64,000 nucleotides of DNA from Pararhizobium sp. A13 (GCF_040126305.1 NZ_CP149511.1:248001-312000), one strand, 5' to 3'. Counted from the stretch's first letter, positions 44,071 through 53,474 are shown. Notes: generated from the sequence alone by a model not told the origin. Numbers and translations are program-made.

Positions 44071-45426
44071 CTATTGCCCAGGAACCGGAGTGGCCCTGAA
44101 TGCATTCATTGTCCTGTCGACCTTAACTTGGGTGCCATTGCCTGAATCCAAGATCGTATTTCCTGTAGATCCTTTTCGCACAAGGACAGCCGTTACTTCG
44201 AGCGTCTTCAAATTGTTTGTTGACAGCAATGCGCCGACCTGTGTCGAAAAACAGGCGCTGTTTGGCGCGTCGCTGACCTGCGACATTTCAGTTGTGGCCA
44301 CGATGTGATTATTGGCTATGTAGTTGCCGGTACCGGAAACGACATTGATGATCACAGGCTTTGCGGCGAGAGGCTTGATGTACTCAGTATCGATCGTTTC
44401 TGAGATATGGTTCGCGATGATCGAATTGTTGCTGCCCTCGATGCGCAAAAGTCCGAACAGGTCATCCAGGCCGTTATCGTATTTCTGCATGGGCGCCCAC
44501 GGCTCGCGATCTCGCAAGAAGTGATTTGAGGAGACCAGGTTTTCGCAGCAATTCTCGGCAAAAACCAGCATTCCGGGATAGAAGGAATGAAATCTGTTTC
44601 CCGTGACCGAGGAACGCACCACGCCGGAAAAATAGACGCTGCTGGCGCCTCGAGGGAAGACGTTGTTTGAAGAGACGAGAATGCCCCCATAATTTTCAGC
44701 GTAAATGGAGTGTCCCCTATATCCAGCTCCGACAAAATTACTCGCTATTCTTGAGGCCTGCCCCATACCTTTCAATTCGATACAGTTGCCGCACTCTGCA
44801 ATGAAATTATTGTCTATCGCCAGCGCATCCGCGTCATGAACGGTCACGCCATGCTCCAGATAGATAAGGCCCATGCCCGTTATCCGGAACGAGTCGTTGG
44901 CGCTGCCCACATAGATTCCCGTTTTGCCGTTCCTGTAGGTATTTTCCGCGTCATCCTGCCCCGAACCGTCGTTCAGGAAATGCAGGCCATCAATGCAGAA
45001 ATCGGCGAACTCCACGGAGCTTATGCGAGGATTGCCGGTGCGTCTGACATAAAACGCGGCTCCGGCAGCCTCGCCGTCGGCGTCGTCGGGTGACATGTCC
45101 ACACATATGCGACTTCCGCCCGGCCACACTTCGCGCCACTGCGCCAGTTCGTCCGCGGGTGTGTTGAAACGGATGCTCGAAGACGTGAAACCATGTCCCG
45201 AGCCCGCAATCTTCAGATAGCTCACGTCTATGACGACCTGGGTGACAAGACGATAATCGCCTGGCGGAATATAGATCACTGCTCCAGGCTTTCCGCCGTC
45301 ATTGCGGTCGGGAACCGCTTGCCGGCTCTTGATATCCGCAATGATGCTGTTGATGACCGCTCCGATATCCTCATGAGGGTTTCCTGCGGGATAGCGTGTT
45401 ACGTCGTAGAAGTTTTCAGCTGCCAT
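44071..45426 (-). CDS. GH91 family protein (inulin fructotransferase / difructose-anhydride hydrolase type)
   Basis: 451 residues. The text closely follows known inulin fructotransferases: YDVTRYPAGNPHEDIGAVIN, PGAVIYIPPGDYRL, GSGHGFTSSSIRFN, then a right-handed parallel beta-helix with NDSFRITGMG, NNFIAECGNCIELKG, NVFPRGASSVYF and a C-terminal MNAFRATP. Secreted members convert inulin to difructose anhydride, and some cytosolic members hydrolyse the anhydride to inulobiose. No signal peptide is visible, so an intracellular hydrolase role is inferred. GAGGAGAGATGAACA lies before the ATG. In the operon between the ABC ATPase and GH32 genes. Confidence 0.85.
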   Translation of the reverse strand: MAAENFYDVTRYPAGNPHEDIGAVINSIIADIKSRQAVPDRNDGGKPGAVIYIPPGDYRLVTQVVIDVSYLKIAGSGHGFTSSSIRFNTPADELAQWREVWPGGSRICVDMSPDDADGEAAGAAFYVRRTGNPRISSVEFADFCIDGLHFLNDGSGQDDAENTYRNGKTGIYVGSANDSFRITGMGLIYLEHGVTVHDADALAIDNNFIAECGNCIELKGMGQASRIASNFVGAGYRGHSIYAENYGGILVSSNNVFPRGASSVYFSGVVRSSVTGNRFHSFYPGMLVFAENCCENLVSSNHFLRDREPWAPMQKYDNGLDDLFGLLRIEGSNNSIIANHISETIDTEYIKPLAAKPVIINVVSGTGNYIANNHIVATTEMSQVSDAPNSACFSTQVGALLSTNNLKTLEVTAVLVRKGSTGNTILDSGNGTQVKVDRTMNAFRATPVPGQ

Positions 45427-45561
45427 TGTTCATCTCTCCTCGGCCGTTTCCCGCTCCACGGCGAGAGCGAACCGATGTTCTTGATGGGCTTATCGTAAAG
45501 CCGCCTTGGGATATGCGTTCAACCGGCTCTCGTTGGCGTTGGAACAGGAGCCCGCGTACCG

Positions 45562-46707
45562 TCACCAGATGCTGGTGCGGCTATCGGGTTGAAAGAAATG
45601 GAGTTCGTCGGCATCGACAGCGATGCGCGCGATGTCACCTGCGCGGACAGTGCTCTTCGGCGAAAAGCGGGCGACAGCAGCCGCCTTTTCGTCACCGATG
45701 TCGGCGACGGCGTCCGGGTCGCCGGCATCCACACGGGTTGCGTCGATATACAGATGCACCATGGATTCAGACCCTAGCGCCTCGACAAGAGTGACCGGGG
45801 CCGAAATCTCGGCCGAAGAGGGCCGGATTGCGGCGTCGTTCATATGCTCGGGTCGGATACCAACAATGAGCTGACGGTTGGACGCACCGTTGAGCGAGGG
45901 GCGGTCCTCGAAAACCCGGTCAGGGATTTCCAAGTTGTTGCTGCCCAGGGTCAGCGTCCTTCCATTCAGAACGGCCTCGTACAGATTCATCGAGGGCGAC
46001 CCGATAAAGGCGGCGACAAAGACATTGTCAGGACGATTGTACAGGTTTTGCGGTGTATCGACTTGTTGCAGCACGCCGCCTTTCATGACAGCGACACGGT
46101 CACCCATCGTCATCGCCTCGACCTGGTCGTGGGTCACGTAAATCGTAGTGACATTCAGTTTTCTTTGAAGACTGGCGATCTCGGCGCGCATTTGTACGCG
46201 CAGCTTGGCATCGAGGTTCGACAGCGGTTCATCCATCAGGAAGGCCGCTGGTTTGCGGACGATCGCCCGTCCCATGGCGACACGCTGACGCTGGCCTCCT
46301 GAAAGGAGTGCCGGCCTGCGGTCGAGCAAAGTCGTCAGTTCGAGGATGCGCGCGGCTTCGTCCACGCGGCTGGCAATCTCGGCCTTCGGCAGGCCTGCCA
46401 TCAGCAAAGGAAAGCCAATGTTCTCCCGCACTGTCTTGTGCGGATAGAGCGCATAGGACTGGAAGACCATGGCGATGTCGCGATCCTTGGGATCGACATC
46501 GTTGACTAACCTGTCACCGATCCTCAGTTCACCGCTCGTAATGCTTTCCAGGCCAGCGATCATCCTGAGCGCGGTCGATTTCCCGCATCCGGACGGGCCG
46601 ACGAAGACCATGAACTCGCCATCCCTGATCTCGAAGCTCAGATCGTGCAGAGCATGAAATCTGTTTCCGTAAACCTTGTTCATATTGCGCAGTTCTATGC
46701 CGGCCAT
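45562..46707 (-). CDS. Sugar ABC importer ATPase (MalK/UgpC type)
   Basis: 381 residues. Walker A GPSGCGKST (about residue 37-45), signature LSGGQRQRVAMGR (about 134), Walker B AFLMDEPLSNLD, H-loop YVTHDQVEAMTM, then a C-terminal TOBE/OB domain of about 140 residues (VGIRPEHM). Energises the two permeases encoded just upstream. Such ATPases are sometimes shared between importers. 13 bp after the permease stop. Confidence 0.95.
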   Translation of the reverse strand: MAGIELRNMNKVYGNRFHALHDLSFEIRDGEFMVFVGPSGCGKSTALRMIAGLESITSGELRIGDRLVNDVDPKDRDIAMVFQSYALYPHKTVRENIGFPLLMAGLPKAEIASRVDEAARILELTTLLDRRPALLSGGQRQRVAMGRAIVRKPAAFLMDEPLSNLDAKLRVQMRAEIASLQRKLNVTTIYVTHDQVEAMTMGDRVAVMKGGVLQQVDTPQNLYNRPDNVFVAAFIGSPSMNLYEAVLNGRTLTLGSNNLEIPDRVFEDRPSLNGASNRQLIVGIRPEHMNDAAIRPSSAEISAPVTLVEALGSESMVHLYIDATRVDAGDPDAVADIGDEKAAAVARFSPKSTVRAGDIARIAVDADELHFFQPDSRTSIW

Positions 46708-46720
46708 GCCTTTGCCTCCC

Positions 46721-47557
46721 TCATCCCTTTACAGCGCCGAAAGTCAGGCCGCCGACGATTTGTTTTTGAAGTGCGAGCGTTACGATGATGACCGGCAGCG
46801 AGTAGAGGACGGCCGCAGCTGTCATCGCCCCCCAGGCAAGCCCATAGACCGAATTGTATTCGGCGATGACGATCGGAGCCGTTTTGGTCGCCTCGGACGT
46901 CAACAGAAGCGCGTAGAGGAATTCGTTCCAGCTCGTGATGAAGGTAAAGAGTGCGGTGACCGCTATCCCCCCTGTCATGACTGGAAGCACGATCTTTCGA
47001 AATGCCTGGAACCGTGTGCAGCCATCCATGCGCGCCGCTTCTTCGAGCTCTTCCGGTATGCCCTCGAAGAACGCGGACATGAGCAGCAGTGCCAGTGGTA
47101 CCGCGGCCGACGTGTGAGCGAGAACCAGGCCTGGAATGGTATCGAGCAGACCCAGCGACTTCAGAAGCTGGAACAGCGGCACGCCGAGCGCCACAGACGG
47201 CACCATGCGTGTTACCAGTGCGAAGAGTAGGAAAATGGTGGTGATCCGACGCCGGTACTGCGTGGCAACGTAAGCAGCAGGCACCGCCACTGACAGCGAG
47301 AGAGCAGTCGTCAGCACCGCGACGGTGAGCGAATTGACGAAGGCCCTCGGCAAGGTTGAGGATCGCAGCACTTCGCGAAAGTTCTCGAACGATACGACAG
47401 CGGGAAAGAAGCTTGGCGGGATCTGCTGGACATCCGCCGCCGGCTTTATCGAGGTCATCAGGAGATAAATGTAAGGCAGCGCGTAGGATAGCACTAACAC
47501 GAGGGCTGCCGCGTTGATCAGAATTCCGCTGAGATTGATGGGGGGAGCTCTACGCAT
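46721..47557 (-). CDS. CUT1 sugar ABC importer permease (MalG/UgpE type)
   Basis: 278 residues, six membrane segments. The ATPase-coupling EAA loop reads EAARMDGCTRFQAFRKIVLPVM (key residues EAA...G...LP) at about 188-209. Overlaps the previous permease by 8 bp. Forms the channel with the partner at 47550. Confidence 0.94.
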   Translation of the reverse strand: MRRAPPINLSGILINAAALVLVLSYALPYIYLLMTSIKPAADVQQIPPSFFPAVVSFENFREVLRSSTLPRAFVNSLTVAVLTTALSLSVAVPAAYVATQYRRRITTIFLLFALVTRMVPSVALGVPLFQLLKSLGLLDTIPGLVLAHTSAAVPLALLLMSAFFEGIPEELEEAARMDGCTRFQAFRKIVLPVMTGGIAVTALFTFITSWNEFLYALLLTSEATKTAPIVIAEYNSVYGLAWGAMTAAAVLYSLPVIIVTLALQKQIVGGLTFGAVKG

Positions 47558-48431
47558 GGACCGGCCTCCATATCTTCCAATAGGCGACGGTCGCCAAAAT
47601 CATCATGACGATGAGAAACAACGTTCCGGACGCGGAAGCCTCGCCCAGATCGCCGAACCGAACCATGCGCTGGTAGATGTTCATCGAGAACACCTCAGAA
47701 GCATGACTGGGACCACCCTGTGTCTGTATCCAGATCAGGTCGAATGTCTTTGCAGCATCGACGCCCCGCACGATCACGACGACGGCGATCACCGGCCGCA
47801 TCAGAGGAAGAGTGACATGCCAGAAGCGCTTGAACGCATTCGCCCCGTCGATCCGTGCTGCCTCCAGCAGATCCTTTGGGATGTTCGTCAGCCCGGCATA
47901 GGACACAAGGGCGACAAAGGAGGTCGTCAGCCAGATGTCGGCAAAGGAAACAGAATAGATAACGATATCTTCGCTGGACAACCATGCGATCGCTTCGGGA
48001 TCGCTTATGAGACCCAAACGGACGAGCCCGTAGTTCAGAATGCCGATATTGCCGACGAGCAGAAAGCGCCACAGTAGACCCGCGACGATAGGCGGAACCA
48101 TCAACGGCAGAGCGAAGATCGTGCGATGCCACCGCGATTGACCGGCAAGCGCCGAAAAAAGCAGCGCCGCACAGAAGCCAAACGTAAACTCGAAGAACAG
48201 CGCGAAGACCGAATACTGAACGGTCCGCAGAGCGCTTTCCACGACACGTTTCGAAGTCAAGGCATCGAAATAGTTCTGCAGGCCGACCCATTCGCGCATA
48301 TGGGGCGTGATCGTATCGACCTTGAAAAAGGAGTCGAATACCAGGAGCCCCACCGGATAGGCAACCAGCAAGCCAAGGATGGCGACCGCAGGCGCGAGCA
48401 TGCAAAGCACGAATCGGTCTTCACCCGACAT
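47550..48431 (-). CDS. CUT1 sugar ABC importer permease (MalF/UgpA type)
   Basis: 293 residues, six membrane segments, with EAA loop EAARIDGANAFKRFWHVTLP at about 194-213. Starts 68 bp after the binding-protein stop. Together with 46721 it forms the heterodimeric channel. Confidence 0.94.
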   Translation of the reverse strand: MSGEDRFVLCMLAPAVAILGLLVAYPVGLLVFDSFFKVDTITPHMREWVGLQNYFDALTSKRVVESALRTVQYSVFALFFEFTFGFCAALLFSALAGQSRWHRTIFALPLMVPPIVAGLLWRFLLVGNIGILNYGLVRLGLISDPEAIAWLSSEDIVIYSVSFADIWLTTSFVALVSYAGLTNIPKDLLEAARIDGANAFKRFWHVTLPLMRPVIAVVVIVRGVDAAKTFDLIWIQTQGGPSHASEVFSMNIYQRMVRFGDLGEASASGTLFLIVMMILATVAYWKIWRPVHA

Positions 48432-48499
48432 GTCCGTCTCCGAAAGTTGAGTTCGCGGGTGGCATATTCTCCCCCCGCGATGTTGAGGAATGTGCGAGG

Positions 48500-49759
48500 C
48501 TAGTTGAGGATGTCCTCGATCGTTTCCTTGGCTTCCGTGAGGACCTCACCGACATCCGCCTTACAGGTGAGTGCCTGCTGGACCGCGGGTAGCACAGCTT
48601 CGTCGACTATTTCCTGATATTTCTCGGTTATCGGCCGACCTTGGGTCGCAGGAGCACTCAGTGTTTCAAGAAGCGGGGTGAAATGCTCATAACCGGGCTT
48701 GCCGGCATAGCTGCGATAAGCGGAATTCGTCGCGGCGAGACCGAGTGGGGCCTCGATGCCCAAAGCGTTGTTGGCGATCGCGAAAGCGATGAACTTTTTC
48801 GCGGCGTCCTTGTTCTGGGAGGTCGACGGAACGACGTTGTACCAGGGACCGGGAATGGCTGCGATTCCAGCATCGCCAGCCAGCATCGGCGCGACGCCAA
48901 CTTTGCCGCTGACCTTGGAGTCCGGGGGCGTCATCTTGTAGGCGTGACCCCAGAATTTCATCATCGCTGTCTTGCCTTGATAGAACAGGTTCTGCGCCTC
49001 GCCCCATCCGATTTCGTTGACGTTTTCCGGGACAGAGTGATCGGTGCAGTGCGGCGCGATGTAGAACTCGAGCGCCTTCTTGTGTGCCTCATTATCGATG
49101 ATGACCTGCCCATCCTTGTCGAGGATCACGCCGGGCGGACCCGCCTGCAGCACATGCGCCATCCATTCCTCTGAAAACGTACCAATGGTGTCGGTGCCCC
49201 AGAAGTCAGTCTTTCCATCGCCGTCAGTGTCACGCGTGAAGAATTTCGCAATGTCGCGCCATTGCTGCCAGGTTTTGGGCGGCGCGAGAGGATAGCCATA
49301 CTTTACCTGAAAAGCCTCCCTTTCCTCCGCTTTATCAAACAGGTCCTTGCGATAGAATACGATCTCGGCGTTGGCCCAGGCAGGCATGCCGATCAATTTG
49401 TCACCGACCTTGGCGTCGGCAAGCAGGACAGGCGGCAGATCCGCGCGAACCGCATCGGTGAAAAGAGCCGAGAGATTCTCGACGTGCCTTGCGAATTTCG
49501 CATTCCACACGACGTCGATCGTCACGACATCGAACGCGGAAGAGCCAGAGGCAATTTCGGCCGAGAACTTGTCAAAGACACCCTGATAGGGAACGACGGT
49601 GAAGTTCACCTTGATGCCTGTTTCGGCAGTAAACTTCTCAGCCACCGCCTTCTGCAACATTTCGCCGCCGCCTTCGACCAAAATATTGATGGTTTCGGCA
49701 TTGGCAGTGGCGGCCATGAAAACAAGCGCGAGTGCGCTAGAACCAAGCAATTTCTTCAT
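48500..49759 (-). CDS. CUT1 sugar-binding protein
   Basis: 419 residues from the ATG at 49759 (GGGAGGAATCG upstream). A 21-residue signal peptide ends at TANA before ETIN. Type II periplasmic binding fold of family 1 (TINILVEGGGEM, FTAETGIKVNFTVVPY, DVVTIDVVWNAKF). It starts the minus operon and faces the LacI gene across the triple operator. The bound sugar is not evident; the linked GH91 and GH32 enzymes suggest a fructose oligosaccharide or difructose anhydride. Confidence 0.92.
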   Translation of the reverse strand: MKKLLGSSALALVFMAATANAETINILVEGGGEMLQKAVAEKFTAETGIKVNFTVVPYQGVFDKFSAEIASGSSAFDVVTIDVVWNAKFARHVENLSALFTDAVRADLPPVLLADAKVGDKLIGMPAWANAEIVFYRKDLFDKAEEREAFQVKYGYPLAPPKTWQQWRDIAKFFTRDTDGDGKTDFWGTDTIGTFSEEWMAHVLQAGPPGVILDKDGQVIIDNEAHKKALEFYIAPHCTDHSVPENVNEIGWGEAQNLFYQGKTAMMKFWGHAYKMTPPDSKVSGKVGVAPMLAGDAGIAAIPGPWYNVVPSTSQNKDAAKKFIAFAIANNALGIEAPLGLAATNSAYRSYAGKPGYEHFTPLLETLSAPATQGRPITEKYQEIVDEAVLPAVQQALTCKADVGEVLTEAKETIEDILN

Positions 49760-49827
49760 CGATTCCTCCCATTTGGCTCGTTGCACTTGCGTTGAGCCCT
49801 CCTTCTTGGCGCGAAGGTAATCCTCGT

Positions 49828-49886
49828 ATGACGACGTTGTCAATATCGAATGTCGACGTTGTCAGAAAAATATGTCGACGTTGTCA
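49828..49886. promoter_or_regulatory. Three operator-like repeats with 22-bp period
   Basis: ATG(A/T)CGACGTTGTCA occurs at 49828-49842, 49850-49864 and 49872-49886, each start exactly 22 bp from the last. The 14-bp core TGTCGACGTTGTCA is an imperfect palindrome around ACGT with TG and CA ends, the style of LacI-family operators. It lies between the divergent binding-protein and LacI genes, so it is the natural target of the LacI regulator. Spacing of two helical turns would place all three on one DNA face. Confidence 0.8.
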
Positions 49887-49929
49887 TGCGCCTAGTTTAA
49901 AAGGAATCTCGGCAAGGAGATTTGCGGAC

Positions 49930-50949
49930 ATGGTGAGCATAGTCAGCGTCGCGAAAGTGGCGGGGGTTTCGAACAAAACTGTCTCTAGGGTGATTAATGG
50001 CGAACCTTATGTGACCGAGGAGACAAGGGAGAGGGTAGAAAAGGCCATTCGAGACCTCGGATACGTGCCGAACATGGCCGCGCGCCTCATCCGCTCAAGT
50101 CGCTCCAACACATTTGGCATCATCACCGATTATGTGTCGACCACGCCCTACTCGGTGGATATCGTTCGCGGAGTCCAGGATTGGGCAAATGCGAACGGAA
50201 AGACCATCCTGATGGCAAACACCGGCGGCGCGTCCGAGCGGGAGGCGGAAATTTGGAAGATGTTCCAATCCCATCGCATCGACGGTGTTCTCTATGTAAC
50301 GATGTTTCATCGCATCGTCGACCCCGAAACCGGCGATGTCAGCATCCCCACGGTGATGATCAACTGCAGGCCTCAGACGAACGAACTGTTACCGTCGATC
50401 GAGCCTGATGATTACCAGGGCGCGCAAGATCTTACCCGCTATCTGCTTGACAGGGGGCATCGAAAGATCGGCTACATCCGGCTCAATCCCATCTTGTTGG
50501 GTGCGCAACTGCGCCTCGATGCCTTCCGTAAAACCGCTGGAGACTTTGGCCTTGCAGAGAGCGACCTGAGTATCCGTCTGGGCATGGAAGGACCGGTTGG
50601 AGCGGAGAAGAACTACGTTTTCGCCGTTGCGACAGAGATGCTACTACAAAAGGATCGACCGACTGCAATCATGAGCGGCAATGACGAAATGACGATCCAA
50701 ATCTACATCGCGGCAATGGCATTGGGTCTCCGCATCCCCGAGGATGTCAGTATTGTCGGCTTTGACGATTTTCGGACGGTTTCCCTGGCGCTGAAGCCGG
50801 AACTGACCACTGCGGCCTTGCCTTATTACGATTTAGGTTTGGAAGGGGCGGAATTGTTGAATAGCGTGGTGGCGGGAAGCAAGGCTCGTCCGAGCAGGCG
50901 CGTTGTGCCCTGTAAACTGGTCGAGCGAACATCAGTGTGCTCCTTATAA
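49930..50949 (+). CDS. LacI-family transcriptional regulator
   Basis: 339 residues from the ATG at 49930 (AAGGAG upstream); the frame from 49792 would run through the operators. The HTH (SVAKVAGVSNKTVSRVINGE, with VTEETRERV following) occupies residues 4-30, and a periplasmic-binding-like effector domain fills the rest (VDGVLYVTMFHR, PTAIMSGNDEMT, VSIVGFDDFRT). Likely represses the divergent GH91/GH32/ABC operon and is released by an imported sugar. Confidence 0.92.
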   Translation: MVSIVSVAKVAGVSNKTVSRVINGEPYVTEETRERVEKAIRDLGYVPNMAARLIRSSRSNTFGIITDYVSTTPYSVDIVRGVQDWANANGKTILMANTGGASEREAEIWKMFQSHRIDGVLYVTMFHRIVDPETGDVSIPTVMINCRPQTNELLPSIEPDDYQGAQDLTRYLLDRGHRKIGYIRLNPILLGAQLRLDAFRKTAGDFGLAESDLSIRLGMEGPVGAEKNYVFAVATEMLLQKDRPTAIMSGNDEMTIQIYIAAMALGLRIPEDVSIVGFDDFRTVSLALKPELTTAALPYYDLGLEGAELLNSVVAGSKARPSRRVVPCKLVERTSVCSL

Positions 50950-51356
50950 TCTGATTTCCAGAATTGAGCACGTCTGGTCGAGCGAGCAATCGGTCTAATT
51001 TCTCAGCGCGTAAGCGGCAAGGGCAAAGCGGTGGTTGTGGGGATTTGATGGCACTTGGTCCGTCTTCAGGCTGATAAAAAGCGAACCACCAGGCTGCTTG
51101 GCGAGTCAAGTTCCATAAATATGCTTGCCACGGACAGCTCGATGAGCGTGTCGCTGGTTCGTTCCCCTTTAAGGCGGCCCTTCCACGTCAGCTCTCGCGG
51201 AGCGCGTCGAGACGAGTGTATCACTGGCCACGAGTGACTCAGGCTAAGCCTTACGACTTCCTCCATTGAGCCCGAGGCCGCCCCCGGCGATCGGCATGTC
51301 CGTTTTCAATAACTGTCCAGCCACGGCCGTCCAACGTACCATCCGCGGCTAAACGA
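50950..51356. other. Gene-free stretch between LacI and LysR genes
   Basis: Converging ends of two regulators; no gene supported. Contains the second copy of the 19-bp dispersed repeat and short frames without family features. Confidence 0.45.
51108..51126. repeat. Dispersed 19-bp repeat, copy 2
   Basis: AAGTTCCATAAATATGCTT, identical to 28096-28114, about 23 kb away. Confidence 0.5.
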
Positions 51357-52250
51357 TCAGCCGTTCGATGCGAACAGATTCTTCGCCATGAAATTCACGA
51401 ATGCCTCCACTTTCGGGGAGGCGTGCCGTGTCGCGGGCCACAGGATACGTAGCGGCCGACTGTTTCGCAGAAAGCGATCCAGAACGGCGACCAGGCTTCC
51501 GTTCTCAAGCTGTCGCTGTACGGTGAACAGTGGAACGCAGCACAGCCCAAGTCCTCCTTCGGCAAGGGCGATAAGCGGTTGCAACGTGCTAGCGACGTAA
51601 GGCTTCGGCAGTTCGATCTCGATGGGAGCGCCGTCTTCATTGAGCGGCCACGGTTCGTACTTTCCGGTCGATGGAAAGCGGTGATGCAGACAGATATGCC
51701 CGAGCAGATCGGCTGGCACCTGGGGGATGGAATGCTGCTTGAAGTATCCGGGGGAGCCCACGATCTTGTGCGAGAAGGTGCCGATGGTCTTCGTCTTCAG
51801 CCGTGAATCACTCGCATCGCCAGTCCGGACGACGGCATCGAATCCCTCTTCGATGACGTCGACAAGCCGGTCGCTATAATCGAGTTCGAGCTCGATTTCA
51901 GGATACGCCTTTGCAAACTTCGTGATCGTCGGCATCAGCAGCATGTCAATCAGTGGCAGACTGATCTTTAGCTTGCCCCGCGGTGCTGAGGAGGCTCGGG
52001 CGAGCTCTAGTTCGGCAGCTTGCACTTCTTCGAAGATTTTCTTGCAGCGGTCGAGAAAGAGCGCGCCCTCCGCGGTCAGCGCAACACTTCTGGTGCTGCG
52101 GTTAAAGAGCCGGACCTTCAGCCGATCCTCGAGCCTCGATATGGCTTTACCGATCGCTGAAGCCGATACGCCGAGCTGCTTTCCGGTGGCGGTGAAGCTG
52201 CGTGATTCCGCCGCCTGAACAAAGACTGCCAGAGAACTAAAGCTATCCAT
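51357..52250 (-). CDS. LysR-family transcriptional regulator
   Basis: 297 residues from the ATG at 52250 (AAAGG about 9 bases upstream). N-terminal winged HTH: VFVQAAESRSFTATGKQLGVSASAIGKAI (key block SASAIGKAISRLE) at residues 8-42, then LFNRSTRSVALTAEG. C-terminal substrate-binding domain from about residue 92. Divergent from the old yellow enzyme gene with 110 bp between, the usual layout for a regulator and its target. Confidence 0.93.
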   Translation of the reverse strand: MDSFSSLAVFVQAAESRSFTATGKQLGVSASAIGKAISRLEDRLKVRLFNRSTRSVALTAEGALFLDRCKKIFEEVQAAELELARASSAPRGKLKISLPLIDMLLMPTITKFAKAYPEIELELDYSDRLVDVIEEGFDAVVRTGDASDSRLKTKTIGTFSHKIVGSPGYFKQHSIPQVPADLLGHICLHHRFPSTGKYEPWPLNEDGAPIEIELPKPYVASTLQPLIALAEGGLGLCCVPLFTVQRQLENGSLVAVLDRFLRNSRPLRILWPATRHASPKVEAFVNFMAKNLFASNG

Positions 52251-52265
52251 TGAAGAGCCTTTTAA

Positions 52266-52279
52266 GGACATTTTTGTCC
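52266..52279. promoter_or_regulatory. Candidate LysR site GGACA-TTTT-TGTCC
   Basis: Perfect 5-bp inverted repeat in the LysR/old yellow enzyme gap, near the LysR start, where autoregulatory sites of this family often lie. Confidence 0.35.
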
Positions 52280-52360
52280 ATTGTGATCGGCACATTAGCC
52301 TCATTCTACGGGCGGTGGGAATACACTAATTCAGTCCATCGCAACCCGATGGAGAGTGAA

Positions 52361-53467
52361 ATGTCCAAACTGTATGCGCCGATCGACTTCGGCTCGTTTG
52401 CCCTGAAGCACCGCGTCGTGCAGGCTCCGATGACCCGCCTTAGATCCGAACTGCCCGGTGACATACCCGGCGATCTGATGGCGACACACTACGGCCAGCG
52501 CGCTTCCGAAGGTGGTCTTCAGATTGCAGAGGCGACACCTGTGTCTATACTGGGCCGAGGGTATCTCGGCGCTCCGGGCATCTATGACGACGCCCAGATC
52601 GCTGGCTGGAAGAAGGTCACCAACGCAGTTCATGCCAAGGGTGGCAAGATCTTCCTGCAGATCTGGCACGTTGGCCGCCAGAGCCATGTCGACATGACCA
52701 ACAGACAGCAGCCGGTCGCACCGTCGGCCGTTCCTTTCGAGCAGGTCGTCTTCACGAAGGACGGCTGGGTTCCTGTCTCTCCGGCCCGTGCTCTCGAGAC
52801 CAGCGAGATGCCCGGCATCGTTGAGGAATTCCGCAGCGGTGCTGAGCGCGCTAAGCGCGCCGGCTTCGACGGTGTCGAAGTCCATGGCGCGAACGGCTAC
52901 CTGCTCGACCAGTTCCTGCAGGACGGATCCAACAAGCGTACCGACGCCTATGGCGGGCCTGTCGAAAACCGTGCCCGTCTCCTGCTTGACGTGACCGAGG
53001 CTGTGGTCTCCGTCTGGGGCAAGAACCGTGTCGGCGTCCGTCTAGGTCCCAGCGGTAGCTGGGCATCAATGTCCGATAGCAATCCCGAAGCGACGTTCGG
53101 CTACGCCGCCGATCAGCTCAACAAATTCGATCTCGCCTATCTCCATATTATCGAGCCGCGCATCGTCGGCGGTGAAGCTCCGGTCGAAGGCAAGCCTCCA
53201 GTCGCAGCGGCACAGATACGCAAGGTCTACAACGGTCGCATCATCGCCGCCGGCGGCTTCGAGCGGGAAGGTGCCGAACAGATCGTCGACAGCGGTACCG
53301 TGGATATGGTCGCCTTCGGCCGGCATTTTTCGGCCAACCCGGACCTGCCATATCGGCTGAAGCACGACCTACCTCTCAACAAATACGACCGCGACAGCTT
53401 CTGGGGTGGGGACTACCGCGGCTACACCGACTTTGCACGCTACGAAAAGGTCCTGGAAGAAGCCTGA
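52361..53467 (+). CDS. Old yellow enzyme / alkene reductase
   Basis: 368 residues from the ATG at 52361 (GGAGAGTGAA upstream). FMN-dependent NAD(P)H reductase of activated alkenes, nitrate esters and quinones. Marks are QAPMTRLRS (about residue 22-30), the His pair in IWHVGRQSH (about 100), EVHGANGYLLDQFLQDGSN (about 172-190) and AAGGF near 300. Divergent from the LysR gene and followed by a terminator. Confidence 0.94.
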   Translation: MSKLYAPIDFGSFALKHRVVQAPMTRLRSELPGDIPGDLMATHYGQRASEGGLQIAEATPVSILGRGYLGAPGIYDDAQIAGWKKVTNAVHAKGGKIFLQIWHVGRQSHVDMTNRQQPVAPSAVPFEQVVFTKDGWVPVSPARALETSEMPGIVEEFRSGAERAKRAGFDGVEVHGANGYLLDQFLQDGSNKRTDAYGGPVENRARLLLDVTEAVVSVWGKNRVGVRLGPSGSWASMSDSNPEATFGYAADQLNKFDLAYLHIIEPRIVGGEAPVEGKPPVAAAQIRKVYNGRIIAAGGFEREGAEQIVDSGTVDMVAFGRHFSANPDLPYRLKHDLPLNKYDRDSFWGGDYRGYTDFARYEKVLEEA

Positions 53468-53474
53468 CGTAGCC

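Noticed and set aside
45396..45794. 132-residue plus-strand frame across the GH91/ATPase gap
   Set aside because: Arg-rich and antisense to the ATPase end; no protein-like features.
49828..49886. CRISPR array
   Set aside because: Three repeats of about 15 bp with 7-bp gaps are far too short for CRISPR repeats and spacers; the setting fits an operator.
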